Assembly (NCBI RefSeq): GCF_004320525.1
Contig: NZ_SIHX01000007.1
Location: 186,001 to 250,000, forward strand
DNA from: Arthrobacter sp. S39
GTDB lineage: Bacteria; Actinomycetota; Actinomycetes; Actinomycetales; Micrococcaceae
Direction of reading: 5' to 3'
Length of the DNA: 64,000 nt
The notes below the pieces were generated by a model. It did no database searches and had not been told where the DNA came from. It saw only the letters and a list, made by a program, of their open reading frames with translations. Positions 1-9,357 of the stretch are shown here, in pieces (position 1 is the first letter of the stretch; each line of letters begins with the position of its first letter). The position numbers and the translations under genes were made by a program.

Positions 1-100
1 GCGGCGGAGCCACGTAGCCGGGGTCCTCGGTGGTGATGGAACACGCCGTGGCCGCCAGCAGGAAGAAGGCGGCCAGGATCCCCAATACAGTCCGTCGCAT
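1..100 (-). CDS. Lipoprotein, N-terminal fragment (runs off the window)
   Basis: Only the first 33 codons are present, read leftwards off the window edge. They begin MRRTVLGILAAFF and reach a lipobox-like LAATAC, so the product should be exported and lipidated at Cys20. An in-frame ATG three codons upstream (at 109) would give MEPMRRTV; the choice cannot be settled here. The mature part is missing, so no function is proposed. Confidence 0.6.
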   Translation of the reverse strand, partial: MRRTVLGILAAFFLLAATACSITTEDPGYVAPP

Positions 101-127
101 GGGCTCCATTATGCCCGGATGCCGGCG

Positions 128-1429
128 TCACCCCGCGGACGGCTTCGCGATGCCCTCCACGACGGCGGCAGCAGCCTCGGCCGGATCTGCCGAGTCCAGC
201 TGTTCACGCATCTTCCGTGCGCGCTCTTTCCAGCCGGGATCTGCCAGGACTTTCTCCACGGCGCCCGCGATGTCGGCGGGCCTGGGCGCATCCGACCGCA
301 GATTGATGCCGACGCCGGCATATTCCACCCTGGCGTTGACGTCACTCTTGCCCTCGTTGATGCCCGACACCACCAACGGGACACCCTTGGAAAGGCTGAG
401 CTGCACGCCACCGAACCCGCCGTTGGTGATGAACACGTCGGTGAAGTCAAAGACGGTCGCGAAATCCACGTAGTCCCGCACCACCACATTGGCCTGTTTG
501 TAGCGGGCCTGGAGCGCTTCGGTGCCGCGTCCACCGGTAGCAACGATCACCAGTGCGTCCATGTCCTTCAGCGCCTCAAGCGCGGGAATAATCAGTTTGT
601 TGTGGTCAGCGTTGTCCACCGTCCCCTGTGTCACCACGAACGTTGCCGGGTAGTTCCGCGGCAGCTCATCGTCGACGCCGGTCCCTGCCGCGGACTGGTC
701 GGCTGCACGGTACGGCAGCAGCGCACCAACGTAGTGGACCTTGGGGTTGATGTGCCGCCGCGGGAAATCGAGGGACTCCGGGCCGGTCTGGATGACGGCG
801 TCCGAGCACCGATAGGGTTCGTCCGTCAACCGGCCGTGGCTGGGGACCACCTGGCCATAGGTCCCGTGCTGGCGCCGGTAGCTCTGGTTCGCCGGCCTGA
901 AGATGACCTTGTCCGAAAGCAGCCCCGCTGAGGCCTGCACCAGCTTTTCCGCGGCGTTACGGGGCGGGTTGAAGCCGAAGAACAGCGGGGGGACCATCGG
1001 ATCGCTCTCCATGTTCGGAACCACCACGAAGGTCACCAGTGGCTTTCCCAAAAGATGCGAAAGCAGGCGCTGGATGAACATGGTGCTGTCCACGACCGCG
1101 ACGTCGAACGGGAAATCCGTGTTCAGGTCGCGGATGTCCTCAAAGAAATTGCTGATGTTGCTGGCAAAGATCTTTTCCCCGTCGAAGCCGATAGCCAGGG
1201 GCCCTTTGAGCCTGGCCCGCTCCGGATACAGCTCGTTCAGGTTGTCCGCACGGTGCTCGATCGCCCGGCGGAACGGGAAGTGCTCAATGCCCAGCCTCTG
1301 GAGCTTTCCGGCGAATACCTGGCCGGTGTACCAGCGGACGTCATGGCCGCGCTCCTGCAGGCGCATCGCGACACCTGTCATCGGGTTGAAATGGCCGTCA
1401 ACGGCCTGGCTGGCGAACAGGATTTTCAC
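128..1429 (-). CDS. UGT-like glycosyltransferase (GT1 / MGT family)
   Basis: A 433-residue cytosolic protein with the two-lobed GT-B layout. The N-terminus (KILFASQAVDGHFNPM) matches the acceptor-binding lobe of UDP-glycosyltransferases with its conserved His-x-x-Pro. The C-terminal half carries a VTQGT strand near residue 265 and a donor-binding segment, ITNGGFGGVQLSLSKGVPLV, like the Gly-rich signature of macrolide and glycolipid glycosyltransferases. The family moves a sugar from a nucleotide donor onto a small lipophilic acceptor. The substrate cannot be told from sequence, and the neighbours (a lipoprotein and a helicase) give no pathway clue. ATG start. Confidence 0.85.
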   Translation of the reverse strand: MKILFASQAVDGHFNPMTGVAMRLQERGHDVRWYTGQVFAGKLQRLGIEHFPFRRAIEHRADNLNELYPERARLKGPLAIGFDGEKIFASNISNFFEDIRDLNTDFPFDVAVVDSTMFIQRLLSHLLGKPLVTFVVVPNMESDPMVPPLFFGFNPPRNAAEKLVQASAGLLSDKVIFRPANQSYRRQHGTYGQVVPSHGRLTDEPYRCSDAVIQTGPESLDFPRRHINPKVHYVGALLPYRAADQSAAGTGVDDELPRNYPATFVVTQGTVDNADHNKLIIPALEALKDMDALVIVATGGRGTEALQARYKQANVVVRDYVDFATVFDFTDVFITNGGFGGVQLSLSKGVPLVVSGINEGKSDVNARVEYAGVGINLRSDAPRPADIAGAVEKVLADPGWKERARKMREQLDSADPAEAAAAVVEGIAKPSAG

Positions 1430-1507
1430 GGTAGTGCCCCGAATCTGCCGTACTCAATTTTCCTGAACTGTATGCCAGCCCGGGTCCCCGGACAAGGGCA
1501 GCCAGAC

Positions 1508-4003
1508 CTAGGCGTCGAGCTTGGTCAGCGGCGCGTAGCGCAGCAGGAGCCGCTTCTCCCCCACGTCGAATTTGACCTTTGCCACGGTCTTGTCACCGGC
1601 GCCTTCAAGCGCCAGCACCGTGCCATTGCCGAAGCTGGTGTGGTTGACCTTGTCCCCCACGCTGACCGCAACGATCTCCTTCTGAGGCTGCACCCGGTTC
1701 TTGGCGATGATGGCGGGAACGTCCGAGTTGAAACCGGCCGAGGAATCGGCCGCCGCGCCACGGGCCGTGCCGGCACCCCAGAAGGATCCGCTGTACCGGT
1801 TGGAGGCGATGGATCCGCTGCCCCAGCCGCCGGTCTGCCGGCTGGTTCCTTCGCGTTTCCACTCCAGCAGCTCGGCCGGGATTTCCTCGAGGAACTGGCT
1901 GGCGGGGTTGTACTGGCTCTGGCCCCACATGCTGCGGACCTCAGAACGCGTGACGTAGAGGCGCTTGCGGGCGCGCGTCAGGCCCACGTAGGCGAGCCGG
2001 CGCTCCTCGGCGAGTTCCTTGGGGTCCGTGGCGGACCGCTGGTGCGGGAACAGCCCGTGCTCCATGCCGGTCAGGAACACCACCGGGAATTCGAGGCCCT
2101 TGGCGGTGTGCAGGGTCATGAGCGTGACCACACCCAGCCGTTTGGCTTCCGCCACGGCGGCGTCGATGTCGGCGCCCGGCGCGTCCGGGATCTGGTCGGC
2201 GTCCGCGACGAGCGAGACCTGTTCCAGGAAGGCGCCCAGCGACCCTTCCGGGTTCTCCTGTTCGTATTCACGGACGACGGCGACCAGTTCCGCCAGGTTT
2301 TCCACGCGGGACTCGTCCTGCGGATCGGTGCTCGAACGCAGGCCAGCCAGGTAGCCGGTCTGCTCCAGCACCGCTTCAAGGGCAGCCGCCGCGCCTGAAC
2401 CGGCCGCCACTTCGGCGAGGTCGTCCAGGAGTTTCACGAAGCCCAGCACCGCGTTGACGGAGCGGGTGGCCATGCCGGGGGCTTCCTCGGCGCGGCGGGC
2501 GGCCGCCATGAAGGACATCCGCTCCCGCTGTGCCAGTGCAGCCACGGCGCCCTCGGCGCGGTCGCCGATGCCGCGCTTGGGTTCGTTCAGCACACGGCGC
2601 AGGTTGACGTCGTCGTCAGGGTTGACCAGCACCCGGAGGTAGGCGAGCGCGTCCTTGATTTCCTTGCGTTCGTAGAAGCGGGTGCCGCCAACCACCTTGT
2701 ACGGAAGCCCTACCCGCACCAGCACGTCCTCGATGGAGCGGGACTGAGCGTTGGTGCGGTAGAAAATGGCGACATCGCCGGGGCGGAGGTTGTCCTCGTC
2801 CTGGAGCCGGTCGATTTCCTTGGCGATGAACTGGGCTTCGTCGTGTTCGTTTTCGCCCACGTAGCCGATGATCTTGTGGCCTTCGCCTTCGGCTGTCCAC
2901 AGCCGCTTGTCCGGGCGGTTGGGGTTGCGCGAGATCACGGAGTTGGCGGCGCTGAGGATGTTCTGGGTGGAGCGGTAGTTCTGCTCCAGTTTGATGGTGC
3001 GGGCGTTGGGGTAGTCCTTTTCGAATTCCACGATGTTGCGGATGTCTGCGCCGCGGAACGCGTAGATGGACTGGTCGGAGTCGCCCACCACGGTGAGCTC
3101 GGAGGCGCCGGGTCCCTCGCCCACGATTTCGCGCACCAGCGCGTACTGGGCATGGTTGGTGTCCTGGTACTCGTCCACGAGAACGTGCCGGAACCGCCGC
3201 CGGTAGGAGTCGGCGAGCGCCGGGAAGGCCCGGAACATGTAGACGGTCTCGGCGATGAGGTCGTCAAAGTCCATGGCGTTGGCCTGGCGCAGCCGCTGGG
3301 TGTAGCCCTTGAAGACGTCGGCCACGGCTGACTCGAACGGATCGTTGTGGTTCGCGGAGGACGTGTAGGAGTCGGCGTCGATGAGCTCGTTCTTGAGTGC
3401 CGAGATCTTGTGCTGGATGGCCTTGGGCGCGAACTTCTTGGGGTCCAGGTCCAGGCTCTTGGACACCTGCGTGACCAGCCGGAGCGAGTCCGCGGAGTCG
3501 TAGATGGAGAAGTTGGACTTCAGGCCGATGTTGGCCGCTTCCTGCCGGAGGATGCGCACGCAGGAGGAGTGGAAGGTGGAGATCCACATGATTTTGGCAC
3601 GGCCGCCTACAAGGACCTCGATGCGCTCCCGCATTTCCGCGGCGGCCTTGTTGGTGAACGTGATGGCCAGGATCTCGCCGTGATGTGCCCGATGCGTGGC
3701 GATAAGGTAGGCAATCCTGTTGGCGAGGACGCGGGTCTTGCCTGAACCCGCCCCGGCCACGATCAGCAAGGAACTGCCGGCGTGTTTGACGGCCTCTTCC
3801 TGCTGGGGGTTGAGTCCCTGCAGCAGCTCATCCGCGCCCGGCCGGTGGTGCGCGGCCGGGCGGTGTTCCGCGCTCCGGCCTCCCCCGCCGCCCCCGATTT
3901 CGGAGGCCTGGGCGAGGCCTTCGGGGCGCGACTTGGTGCGGGCGGCGGCCGCCGGGGCGGCCTTGAACGGTCCGTCAGAGTACGGGTCAAACAACATATC
4001 CAT
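1508..4003 (-). CDS. pcrA: ATP-dependent DNA helicase PcrA/UvrD
   Basis: A superfamily 1A 3'-5' DNA helicase of 831 residues. After a low-complexity, Gly-rich N-terminal tail (residues 1-60) comes LNPQQEEAV and Walker A GAGSGKT (84-90), then the DEYQDTNHAQ Walker B motif, the QNYRS motif and the VGLTRARKRL motif VI. The C-terminal tail (KVKFDVGEKRLLLRYAPL) is the Tudor-like RNA-polymerase-binding end of PcrA. It acts in nucleotide excision repair, replication-fork clearance and backtracking of RNA polymerase. I chose the ATG at 4003 (MDMLFDPY); an upstream extension to 4036 is possible but not conserved-looking. No clear Shine-Dalgarno precedes it. Confidence 0.95.
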   Translation of the reverse strand: MDMLFDPYSDGPFKAAPAAAARTKSRPEGLAQASEIGGGGGGRSAEHRPAAHHRPGADELLQGLNPQQEEAVKHAGSSLLIVAGAGSGKTRVLANRIAYLIATHRAHHGEILAITFTNKAAAEMRERIEVLVGGRAKIMWISTFHSSCVRILRQEAANIGLKSNFSIYDSADSLRLVTQVSKSLDLDPKKFAPKAIQHKISALKNELIDADSYTSSANHNDPFESAVADVFKGYTQRLRQANAMDFDDLIAETVYMFRAFPALADSYRRRFRHVLVDEYQDTNHAQYALVREIVGEGPGASELTVVGDSDQSIYAFRGADIRNIVEFEKDYPNARTIKLEQNYRSTQNILSAANSVISRNPNRPDKRLWTAEGEGHKIIGYVGENEHDEAQFIAKEIDRLQDEDNLRPGDVAIFYRTNAQSRSIEDVLVRVGLPYKVVGGTRFYERKEIKDALAYLRVLVNPDDDVNLRRVLNEPKRGIGDRAEGAVAALAQRERMSFMAAARRAEEAPGMATRSVNAVLGFVKLLDDLAEVAAGSGAAAALEAVLEQTGYLAGLRSSTDPQDESRVENLAELVAVVREYEQENPEGSLGAFLEQVSLVADADQIPDAPGADIDAAVAEAKRLGVVTLMTLHTAKGLEFPVVFLTGMEHGLFPHQRSATDPKELAEERRLAYVGLTRARKRLYVTRSEVRSMWGQSQYNPASQFLEEIPAELLEWKREGTSRQTGGWGSGSIASNRYSGSFWGAGTARGAAADSSAGFNSDVPAIIAKNRVQPQKEIVAVSVGDKVNHTSFGNGTVLALEGAGDKTVAKVKFDVGEKRLLLRYAPLTKLDA

Positions 4004-4099
4004 GGTGCCTACAAGTCTAGGCGGTGGGGCCGACACTCACTTCCGGCCTGTGGATTACTCCAGGTCCGTCCGGCGTTTCCCGTACTCCGGAGGCGCGGC

Positions 4100-4930
4100 T
4101 CAGGCCACCGAGCCGGACTCCAGGGCCGCACGCAGCTCGCGCACCGCCGTCGTGCCTCCGGCCATGAACCAGTCCAGGCCGTTGATCCGGACCGTGTCCG
4201 TGGCGCCGCCGGCGGCACGGACGATGGCCTTGCCGGGCAGCCAGTCCCATTCGGGGCAGCTGTGCTGGAACCAGCACCCCAGCTGTCCGTCGGCTACCCG
4301 TCCCAGGTCGCAGGAGCCCGAGCCGAGCATCCGCAGGGCAGCGGCGGAGGTGGCCGCGGCGTGCCAGGGCATGGCGCACAGCGGATCCATCAGCCAGGTG
4401 GGGTGGATGTACGTGGCAGCACCGAGTTCCGCCACGGGGGTGCCGTTGCGGGACCCATGGTTGTCGCGGAAGACGCCCAGGCTCTCGCCGTTCAGGGTGG
4501 CGTGGCGGGTGCTGCCGCCCAGCCAGAGTTTGTCCTCTTCAGGCTGGAAGATGGCCCCGAGCAGCACGTCCGAGGAGTCTTTGAGCGCTATCGCGGAGCA
4601 CCAGTAGGTGGAGCCGTGAAGGAAGTTGTAGGTGCCGTCCACGGGGTCGATGACCCAGGTGCGGCCGCTGGTGCCCTGGACCGACGCGCCTTCTTCACCG
4701 AGGATGCCGTCCTCGGGCCGGCAGCGCCGGAGCTGTTCCAGGACGTAGGCCTCGGCCGCGTGGTCCGCGGCGGTCACAACGTCCGAGACTGAGGTTTTCT
4801 GCTGCGACTGCAGGCCGGCCATCCGCATCAGCAGGGCCAGCTGGCCCGCCTCCCGGACCAGCGCCGACGCGAGCTGGTAGTCGTCCAGTGAGGGGTCAAG
4901 TTCAACAGCGCTGTGCCGGCCTATGGTCAT
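4100..4930 (-). CDS. Inositol monophosphatase family protein
   Basis: A 276-residue Mg-dependent, Li-sensitive phosphatase. Metal-ligand motifs are all visible: GEEG near residue 78, then DPVDGTYNF near 96, and a C-terminal WDWLPGKAIV segment (the WDxAAG equivalent). Members hydrolyse inositol-1-phosphate, histidinol-phosphate or 3'-phosphoadenosine phosphate. The Tyr in DPVDGTYNF and the neighbouring genes do not separate these, so the substrate is open; histidinol-phosphatase (HisN) is a fair alternative. ATG start, with a divergent membrane protein beginning 32 nt away. Confidence 0.85.
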   Translation of the reverse strand: MTIGRHSAVELDPSLDDYQLASALVREAGQLALLMRMAGLQSQQKTSVSDVVTAADHAAEAYVLEQLRRCRPEDGILGEEGASVQGTSGRTWVIDPVDGTYNFLHGSTYWCSAIALKDSSDVLLGAIFQPEEDKLWLGGSTRHATLNGESLGVFRDNHGSRNGTPVAELGAATYIHPTWLMDPLCAMPWHAAATSAAALRMLGSGSCDLGRVADGQLGCWFQHSCPEWDWLPGKAIVRAAGGATDTVRINGLDWFMAGGTTAVRELRAALESGSVA

Positions 4931-4962
4931 GACCCCAGTTTATGGGGCGGGATAATGGTGCC

Positions 4963-5610
4963 ATGGCCAAAACTCCTGCGCAGCGGATCAAGAAGCACGG
5001 TTCCAAGGCAGCTGTTCCGCAGCACCACCTCCCGCCGGTCATCAACCCCACCACTGGCCGGTCGCCGCAGAAGGCCCGGAACAACAGCAACCTGATTGTC
5101 ATCGCTGGCGTGGTGGTCAGCCTGTTCCTGTTCTGGTACGTCCACCTGCTGACCCTTGACCAGCTGCGGGACGTTTCCGGCGAGCTGGCCATGCCGGACT
5201 CGCTGGTCGGCGGCTTCGACACGGCCTACGTCGGCGAACTGCACGCCGCCATGAACGACGACGCCCGCGGCCAGCTCAACTACGTCCACAAGACCGCCGG
5301 CACCCTGTTCCCGCTCATCTTCGGCTTCACGTGGCTGCTGCTGATCGGGACCAATGTGGCCAGGAAGGCCGTCCGCTGGGCTCTCTGGGCCGTGCCGCTG
5401 CTGTTTGTGGTGGTCCGTTTGTGGGGCAACGTCGCCATCGATGCGGCACTGGCAGCGGGAACGCCCGACGCCGGTCAGGTCGCCTTGGCGTCCGGCCTCA
5501 CCGTCGCAGGGTGGGTGCTGTTCGTCCTCAGCCTCCTCGCCGGGGCCGCGGCCGTGTTCCTGGGGAAGAAGCCGGCCGCCGGACCCGCTACGGCCGCGCC
5601 GCCGCAGTAG
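4963..5610 (+). CDS. Conserved actinobacterial four-TM membrane protein
   Basis: 215 residues from the ATG at 4963 (MAKTPAQRIKKHGSK); the basic, soluble N-terminus is followed by a TM segment (LIVIAGVVVSLFLFWYV, about residues 45-62), an extracytoplasmic loop and three further TM segments near residues 110-128, 134-152 and 172-196. The C-terminal tail is Ala/Pro-rich. I recognise no catalytic motif and propose no function. It converges on, and overlaps by 23 nt, the DUF998 gene on the other strand. Confidence 0.7.
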   Translation: MAKTPAQRIKKHGSKAAVPQHHLPPVINPTTGRSPQKARNNSNLIVIAGVVVSLFLFWYVHLLTLDQLRDVSGELAMPDSLVGGFDTAYVGELHAAMNDDARGQLNYVHKTAGTLFPLIFGFTWLLLIGTNVARKAVRWALWAVPLLFVVVRLWGNVAIDAALAAGTPDAGQVALASGLTVAGWVLFVLSLLAGAAAVFLGKKPAAGPATAAPPQ

Positions 5611-6355
5611 CCCGGGCGCGCAGTTCCTTCCGGTGCCGGTGGACCCGCTGTGCGATGACCAGGCCCGAGGCCGCCACGCCCAGCGTGACGGGGTAGCCCA
5701 TCAGCCGTTCGAGCGTGCCCGGCTCCGGAACGTCCATGCCCGTCAGCCCGCCCGTTGCCAGCGCGGCGAGGGACACCACGCCGCAGGCCAGGATGAACCA
5801 CCCCAGCGGAGTCTGCCGCAGCCACAGGACGCCCAGCACCAGGAGGGCACCCGCGCCGGCGAGGAAATACGTCACCGCGCCGATGAAGTGGAAGGCCGAT
5901 CCGGCGTCCTCAGGAACCAGGCCCACCACGATGGTCCCGGCACCGGCAGCGCCGGTGAGGATCCGCACCCAGGCAGCCGCCAGCCAGGGCTTCCCGCGTC
6001 CTGGCTGGACCCGCGCTCCGGCCCTGGCGGCGACGCACAACAGCCCGGAACCCAGCAGCAGCGCCCCGAGGAGCATGCCCAGCCCCTGGATGATAAACGA
6101 GGCGTTCATCAGCCAATGCAGCGGCGAACACACGTCCCTGCCGTCGTAGATCCCGCAGTTAACCGCGCCCAGGTCGCTGATGTACCCGGTCCGCCGGTCG
6201 TAGGGCTGCGGACCGGCCCACGCCCCGATCACCCCGGTTTCCGCGGCGAAGTACTGCAGCACGCTCAGGACGGACCAGGCCCCGATGTACTGCCGGGTGG
6301 AGGCCGTGTCCGGGATGAGGGCGGTGGCTGGAGCGGACGTCGGGCCTGATCTCAT
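5588..6355 (-). CDS. DUF998 family membrane protein
   Basis: A 255-residue polytopic membrane protein with about six TM segments. The segment YDRRTGYISDLGAVNCG is the hallmark of DUF998 (YDLRTNYISDLG in relatives), followed by a Cys-containing loop (DVCSPLHWLMN). Its role in the membrane is unknown. Its 3' end overlaps the convergent membrane-protein gene by 23 nt, so the two messages can form an antisense duplex at their ends. Confidence 0.8.
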   Translation of the reverse strand: MRSGPTSAPATALIPDTASTRQYIGAWSVLSVLQYFAAETGVIGAWAGPQPYDRRTGYISDLGAVNCGIYDGRDVCSPLHWLMNASFIIQGLGMLLGALLLGSGLLCVAARAGARVQPGRGKPWLAAAWVRILTGAAGAGTIVVGLVPEDAGSAFHFIGAVTYFLAGAGALLVLGVLWLRQTPLGWFILACGVVSLAALATGGLTGMDVPEPGTLERLMGYPVTLGVAASGLVIAQRVHRHRKELRARATAAARP

Positions 6356-6438
6356 GCCAAGAGCGTAGTACGGCCTCCCACCTTGTATGCTTATATCCGT
6401 GTCCGGACGGACCGGCCCTGCCGGAACAGCGGATGCGC

Positions 6439-6511
6439 GCCCTCGTAGCTCAGTGGATAGAGCACGGCTCTCCTAAAGCCGGTGTCGTTGGTTCGATTCC
6501 AATCGAGGGCA
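6439..6511 (+). tRNA. tRNA-Arg (anticodon CCT)
   Basis: A 73-nt cloverleaf. The acceptor stem GCCCTCG pairs perfectly with CGAGGGC at 6504-6510, with discriminator A at 6511. The D arm is GCTC...GAGC, the anticodon stem CGGCT/AGCCG holds the loop CTCCTAA (anticodon CCT, reading AGG), and the T arm is GTTGG-TTCGATT-CCAAT. The CCA end is not encoded. AGG is a rare codon in such GC-rich genomes. Confidence 0.97.
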
Positions 6512-6512
6512 C

Positions 6513-6995
6513 TTGAACCTTCCCGAACCCCAGGCTGCCGGGCAGACGGGGCCGGACTTCGACCTCCGCGCCTACCTGCTCGGTCCCTCGCAGTCCGGGC
6601 ACTGGACCGTTGAACGGCAGCTGCTGGACCGGGCGGCAGGCACTCACGGAACCTTTTCCGGCGTCGTGCATTTTTCCGCCACGGACGACGGCGGCCTGGC
6701 CTTCCGGGAAGAAGGCACCATGCGCTGGCCCACCTTCACAGGCCCCGCCACCCGCGAGTACCTCCTCAAACCCGCCGAACATCCCGATGCCCTGGACGTG
6801 CTTTTCGCCGACGGGCGGCCGTTCCACCGGATGAGCTTCACGCCGGAAGCCAACCTGGACAAGCACTGGTGCGATCCCGATACCTACCGGGTGGCGTATG
6901 TGTTGGAGGGTCCTGATGCGTTCAGCTACACGTGGGATGTCACCGGGCCGCGCAAGGACCTGCTGCTGGCCTCGGCCCTGCGGCGGGTGCTCTGA
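6513..6995 (+). CDS. DUF6314 family protein
   Basis: A 160-residue soluble protein that looks like the DUF6314 beta-barrel family: it opens with GHWTVERQLLDRA, has a FREEGTMRWPTF strand, and ends with a conserved region containing DTYRVAYVL and TWDVTGPRKDL. No catalytic residues are known to me. The only in-frame start near the 5' end is TTG at 6513, one base after the tRNA discriminator, so the gene is probably translated from a tRNA read-through or processed transcript. It is followed after 19 nt by a Nudix hydrolase on the same strand. Confidence 0.75.
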   Translation: MNLPEPQAAGQTGPDFDLRAYLLGPSQSGHWTVERQLLDRAAGTHGTFSGVVHFSATDDGGLAFREEGTMRWPTFTGPATREYLLKPAEHPDALDVLFADGRPFHRMSFTPEANLDKHWCDPDTYRVAYVLEGPDAFSYTWDVTGPRKDLLLASALRRVL

Positions 6996-7014
6996 AGCGG
7001 CTAGGCTCGAAGCC

Positions 7015-7434
7015 GTGAAAGCCCGCATTGTTGTCTCTGCCGTTTGTGTCTTCGACGCCGCCGGCCGGCTCCTGACCGTCCGCAAACGCGGCACCGGCAT
7101 GTTTATGCACCCCGGCGGCAAGCCCGAACCGGGCGAAACAGCCGTCCACGCCGCGGCCCGGGAACTCCAGGAGGAAGTGGGCATCGTCGTCGATCCGGCC
7201 GACCTGCAGCTCATGGGCGTGTGGATCGCCGACGCCGCCAACGAGGCCGCCACGGACATTGAAGCCACGGTGTTCACGGCCCCCGGGACCTGGACCGCGC
7301 ACCCTTCAGCCGAGATCGCCGAGATCCGCTGGCTGGACCTGGCCGCCCTGGATCGGGGCGCCCCGCTGCCAGGGGACCTCGCACCGCTCCTCACGGACCA
7401 CGTCCTGCCTGAACTGGCCGCGCTCCGCCGTTGA
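7015..7434 (+). CDS. Nudix hydrolase
   Basis: 139 residues from a GTG at 7015. The Nudix box occupies residues 34-57 (GGKPEPGETAVHAAARE then LQEEVGI) and fits GX5EX7REUXEEXGU completely, so Mg-dependent cleavage of a nucleoside diphosphate linked to another moiety is expected. Likely substrates are oxidised nucleotides (MutT-like) or ADP-ribose, but sequence alone does not decide. It lies 19 nt after the DUF6314 gene and converges on the ABC transporter with 9 nt between the stops. Confidence 0.9.
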   Translation: MKARIVVSAVCVFDAAGRLLTVRKRGTGMFMHPGGKPEPGETAVHAAARELQEEVGIVVDPADLQLMGVWIADAANEAATDIEATVFTAPGTWTAHPSAEIAEIRWLDLAALDRGAPLPGDLAPLLTDHVLPELAALRR

Positions 7435-7443
7435 GGGGTGAGG

Positions 7444-9357
7444 TTAGAACTCCGGAACGGCCTCCTCAGCCACGGCCGTGGCCTCGGCGAACTGCGTCCG
7501 GTACAGCTCCGCGTAGCGCCCCTCGGCGGCGAGCAGCTCCGTGTGCGTCCCGCGCTCCACGATCTGCCCGTCCTCTACTACCAGGATCACGTCGGCGGCA
7601 CGGATGGTGGACAGCCGGTGGGCAATCACGACGGCGGTGCGCCCCTCAAGCGCGGCGCCCAGGGCCGCCTGTACGGCGGCTTCGTTGGTGGAGTCGAGCG
7701 CGGCGGTCGCCTCGTCCAGGATGACCACCCTGGGCTGGGAGATCAGCAGCCGGGCGATGGTGAGGCGCTGGCGTTCACCGCCGGAAAGCCGGTATCCCCG
7801 CTCCCCCACCACCGTGTCCAGGCCGTCGGGCAGGGACCGGATCATGGTCTCGAGCCGGGCCTGCCGGATGGCTTCCCACATGTCGTCGTCGGTGGCATCG
7901 GGCTTGGCGAGCCGGAGGTTGGAGGCGATGCTCTCGTGGAAAAGGTGCCCGTCCTGGGTCACCATGCCCAGGGTGTCGCGCACCGAGTCGAACGTGGCGT
8001 CCCGGACGTCCAGCCCGGAGCCCGGCAGGGTGCCGCCGAGCCGGACGGCGCCGGAGTCGACGTCGTACAGCCGGGAAAGCAGCTGCGCGATGGTGGACTT
8101 TCCCGCGCCGGATGACCCCACCAGGGCCACGGTCTGCCCCGGCTCCACCCGGAAGCTGATGCCGTGCAGCACTTCCTCGCCGCCGCGGGTGTCCAGGGTG
8201 GACACCTCCTCCAGCGAGGCCAGCGACACCTTGTCCGCCGAGGGGTAGGCGAAGCGGACGTCGTCGAACTCCACGGAGACCGGTCCGGCCGGCACCTCCA
8301 CGGCGTCGGGCTTCTGCTGGATCAGCGGCTTGAGGTCCAGGATTTCGAAGACCCGCTCGAAGCTGACCAGGGCACTCATGATTTCGACGCGGGCGTTGGA
8401 CAGGGCCGTGAGCGGCGCGTACAGGCGGGTCAGCAGGAGCGCCAGCACCACCACGTCCCCGGCGGCGAGCTGGCCGGCGATGGCGAGCCAGCCGCCCAGG
8501 CCGTAGACAAGGGCGAGGGCGAGCGCCGATACCAGCGTCAGCGCGGTGACGAAGGTGAACTGCAGCATGGCCGTGCGGACGCCGATGTCGCGGACCCGGC
8601 CGGCCCGGACGGCAAACTCGCGGGATTCCTCGTCCGGCCGGCCGAAAAGCTTGACCAGGGTGGCGCCGGGGGCGGAGAACCGCTCGGTCATCTGGGTGCC
8701 CATGGCGGCGTTGTGTTCGGCGGCCTCACGCCGCAGGTCCGCGAGCCGGGAACCCATCCGACGTGCGGGGATCAGGAAGATCGGCAGCAGGACCATCGCG
8801 AGGACGGTGACCTGCCAGGAGGTGCCCAGCATCACGATCAGCGTCAGGACCAGCGCCACGACGTTGCTGACCACACCGGACAGGGTGCCGGCGAACGCGG
8901 ACTGGGCCCCGATGACGTCGTTGTTCAGGCGGCTGACCAGGGCGCCGGTGCGCGTGCGGGTGAAGAACGCGATGGGCATCTTCTGCACGTGGTCAAAGAC
9001 CCTCGTGCGAAGGTCCACGATCACGCCTTCGCCGATGGTGGAGGACAGCCAGCGGCTCACCAGCCCCAGACCGGCTTCGGCCACCGCCACGACGGCGATC
9101 AGCACGGCGAGCCGGATGACCTCCCCGGTGCCGGACTTGGCCACGATGGCGTCCACCACCTGGCCGGCCAGGACCGGGGTTGCGACGGCGAGGAACGCCA
9201 TCACGATGGAGAGCGCCACAAACGCGATCAGTTTTGTCCGGTGCGGCCGGGCGAAGCCCAGGACCCGTTTCAGCGTTTCCTTGGAGAACGGCTTGGAGCC
9301 GCTCTTGGCCCGGGTGATGTTGTAGAGGGATCCCCAGGCCACGCGTTCCATGCTCAT
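7444..9357 (-). CDS. ABC multidrug exporter, fused permease/ATPase
   Basis: A 637-residue half-transporter: six TM segments (residues about 40-330) followed by one ATP-binding domain with Walker A GSSGAGKST near 415, signature LSGGERQRL, Walker B VVILDEATAALD and the H-loop IAHRLSTIR. It should dimerise in the membrane and expel lipids, drugs or peptides. Its ATG overlaps the stop of the ABC-F gene upstream (ATGA), so the two are translationally coupled, which suggests a combined drug-export and ribosome-protection unit. The substrate is not determinable here. Confidence 0.92.
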   Translation of the reverse strand: MSMERVAWGSLYNITRAKSGSKPFSKETLKRVLGFARPHRTKLIAFVALSIVMAFLAVATPVLAGQVVDAIVAKSGTGEVIRLAVLIAVVAVAEAGLGLVSRWLSSTIGEGVIVDLRTRVFDHVQKMPIAFFTRTRTGALVSRLNNDVIGAQSAFAGTLSGVVSNVVALVLTLIVMLGTSWQVTVLAMVLLPIFLIPARRMGSRLADLRREAAEHNAAMGTQMTERFSAPGATLVKLFGRPDEESREFAVRAGRVRDIGVRTAMLQFTFVTALTLVSALALALVYGLGGWLAIAGQLAAGDVVVLALLLTRLYAPLTALSNARVEIMSALVSFERVFEILDLKPLIQQKPDAVEVPAGPVSVEFDDVRFAYPSADKVSLASLEEVSTLDTRGGEEVLHGISFRVEPGQTVALVGSSGAGKSTIAQLLSRLYDVDSGAVRLGGTLPGSGLDVRDATFDSVRDTLGMVTQDGHLFHESIASNLRLAKPDATDDDMWEAIRQARLETMIRSLPDGLDTVVGERGYRLSGGERQRLTIARLLISQPRVVILDEATAALDSTNEAAVQAALGAALEGRTAVVIAHRLSTIRAADVILVVEDGQIVERGTHTELLAAEGRYAELYRTQFAEATAVAEEAVPEF

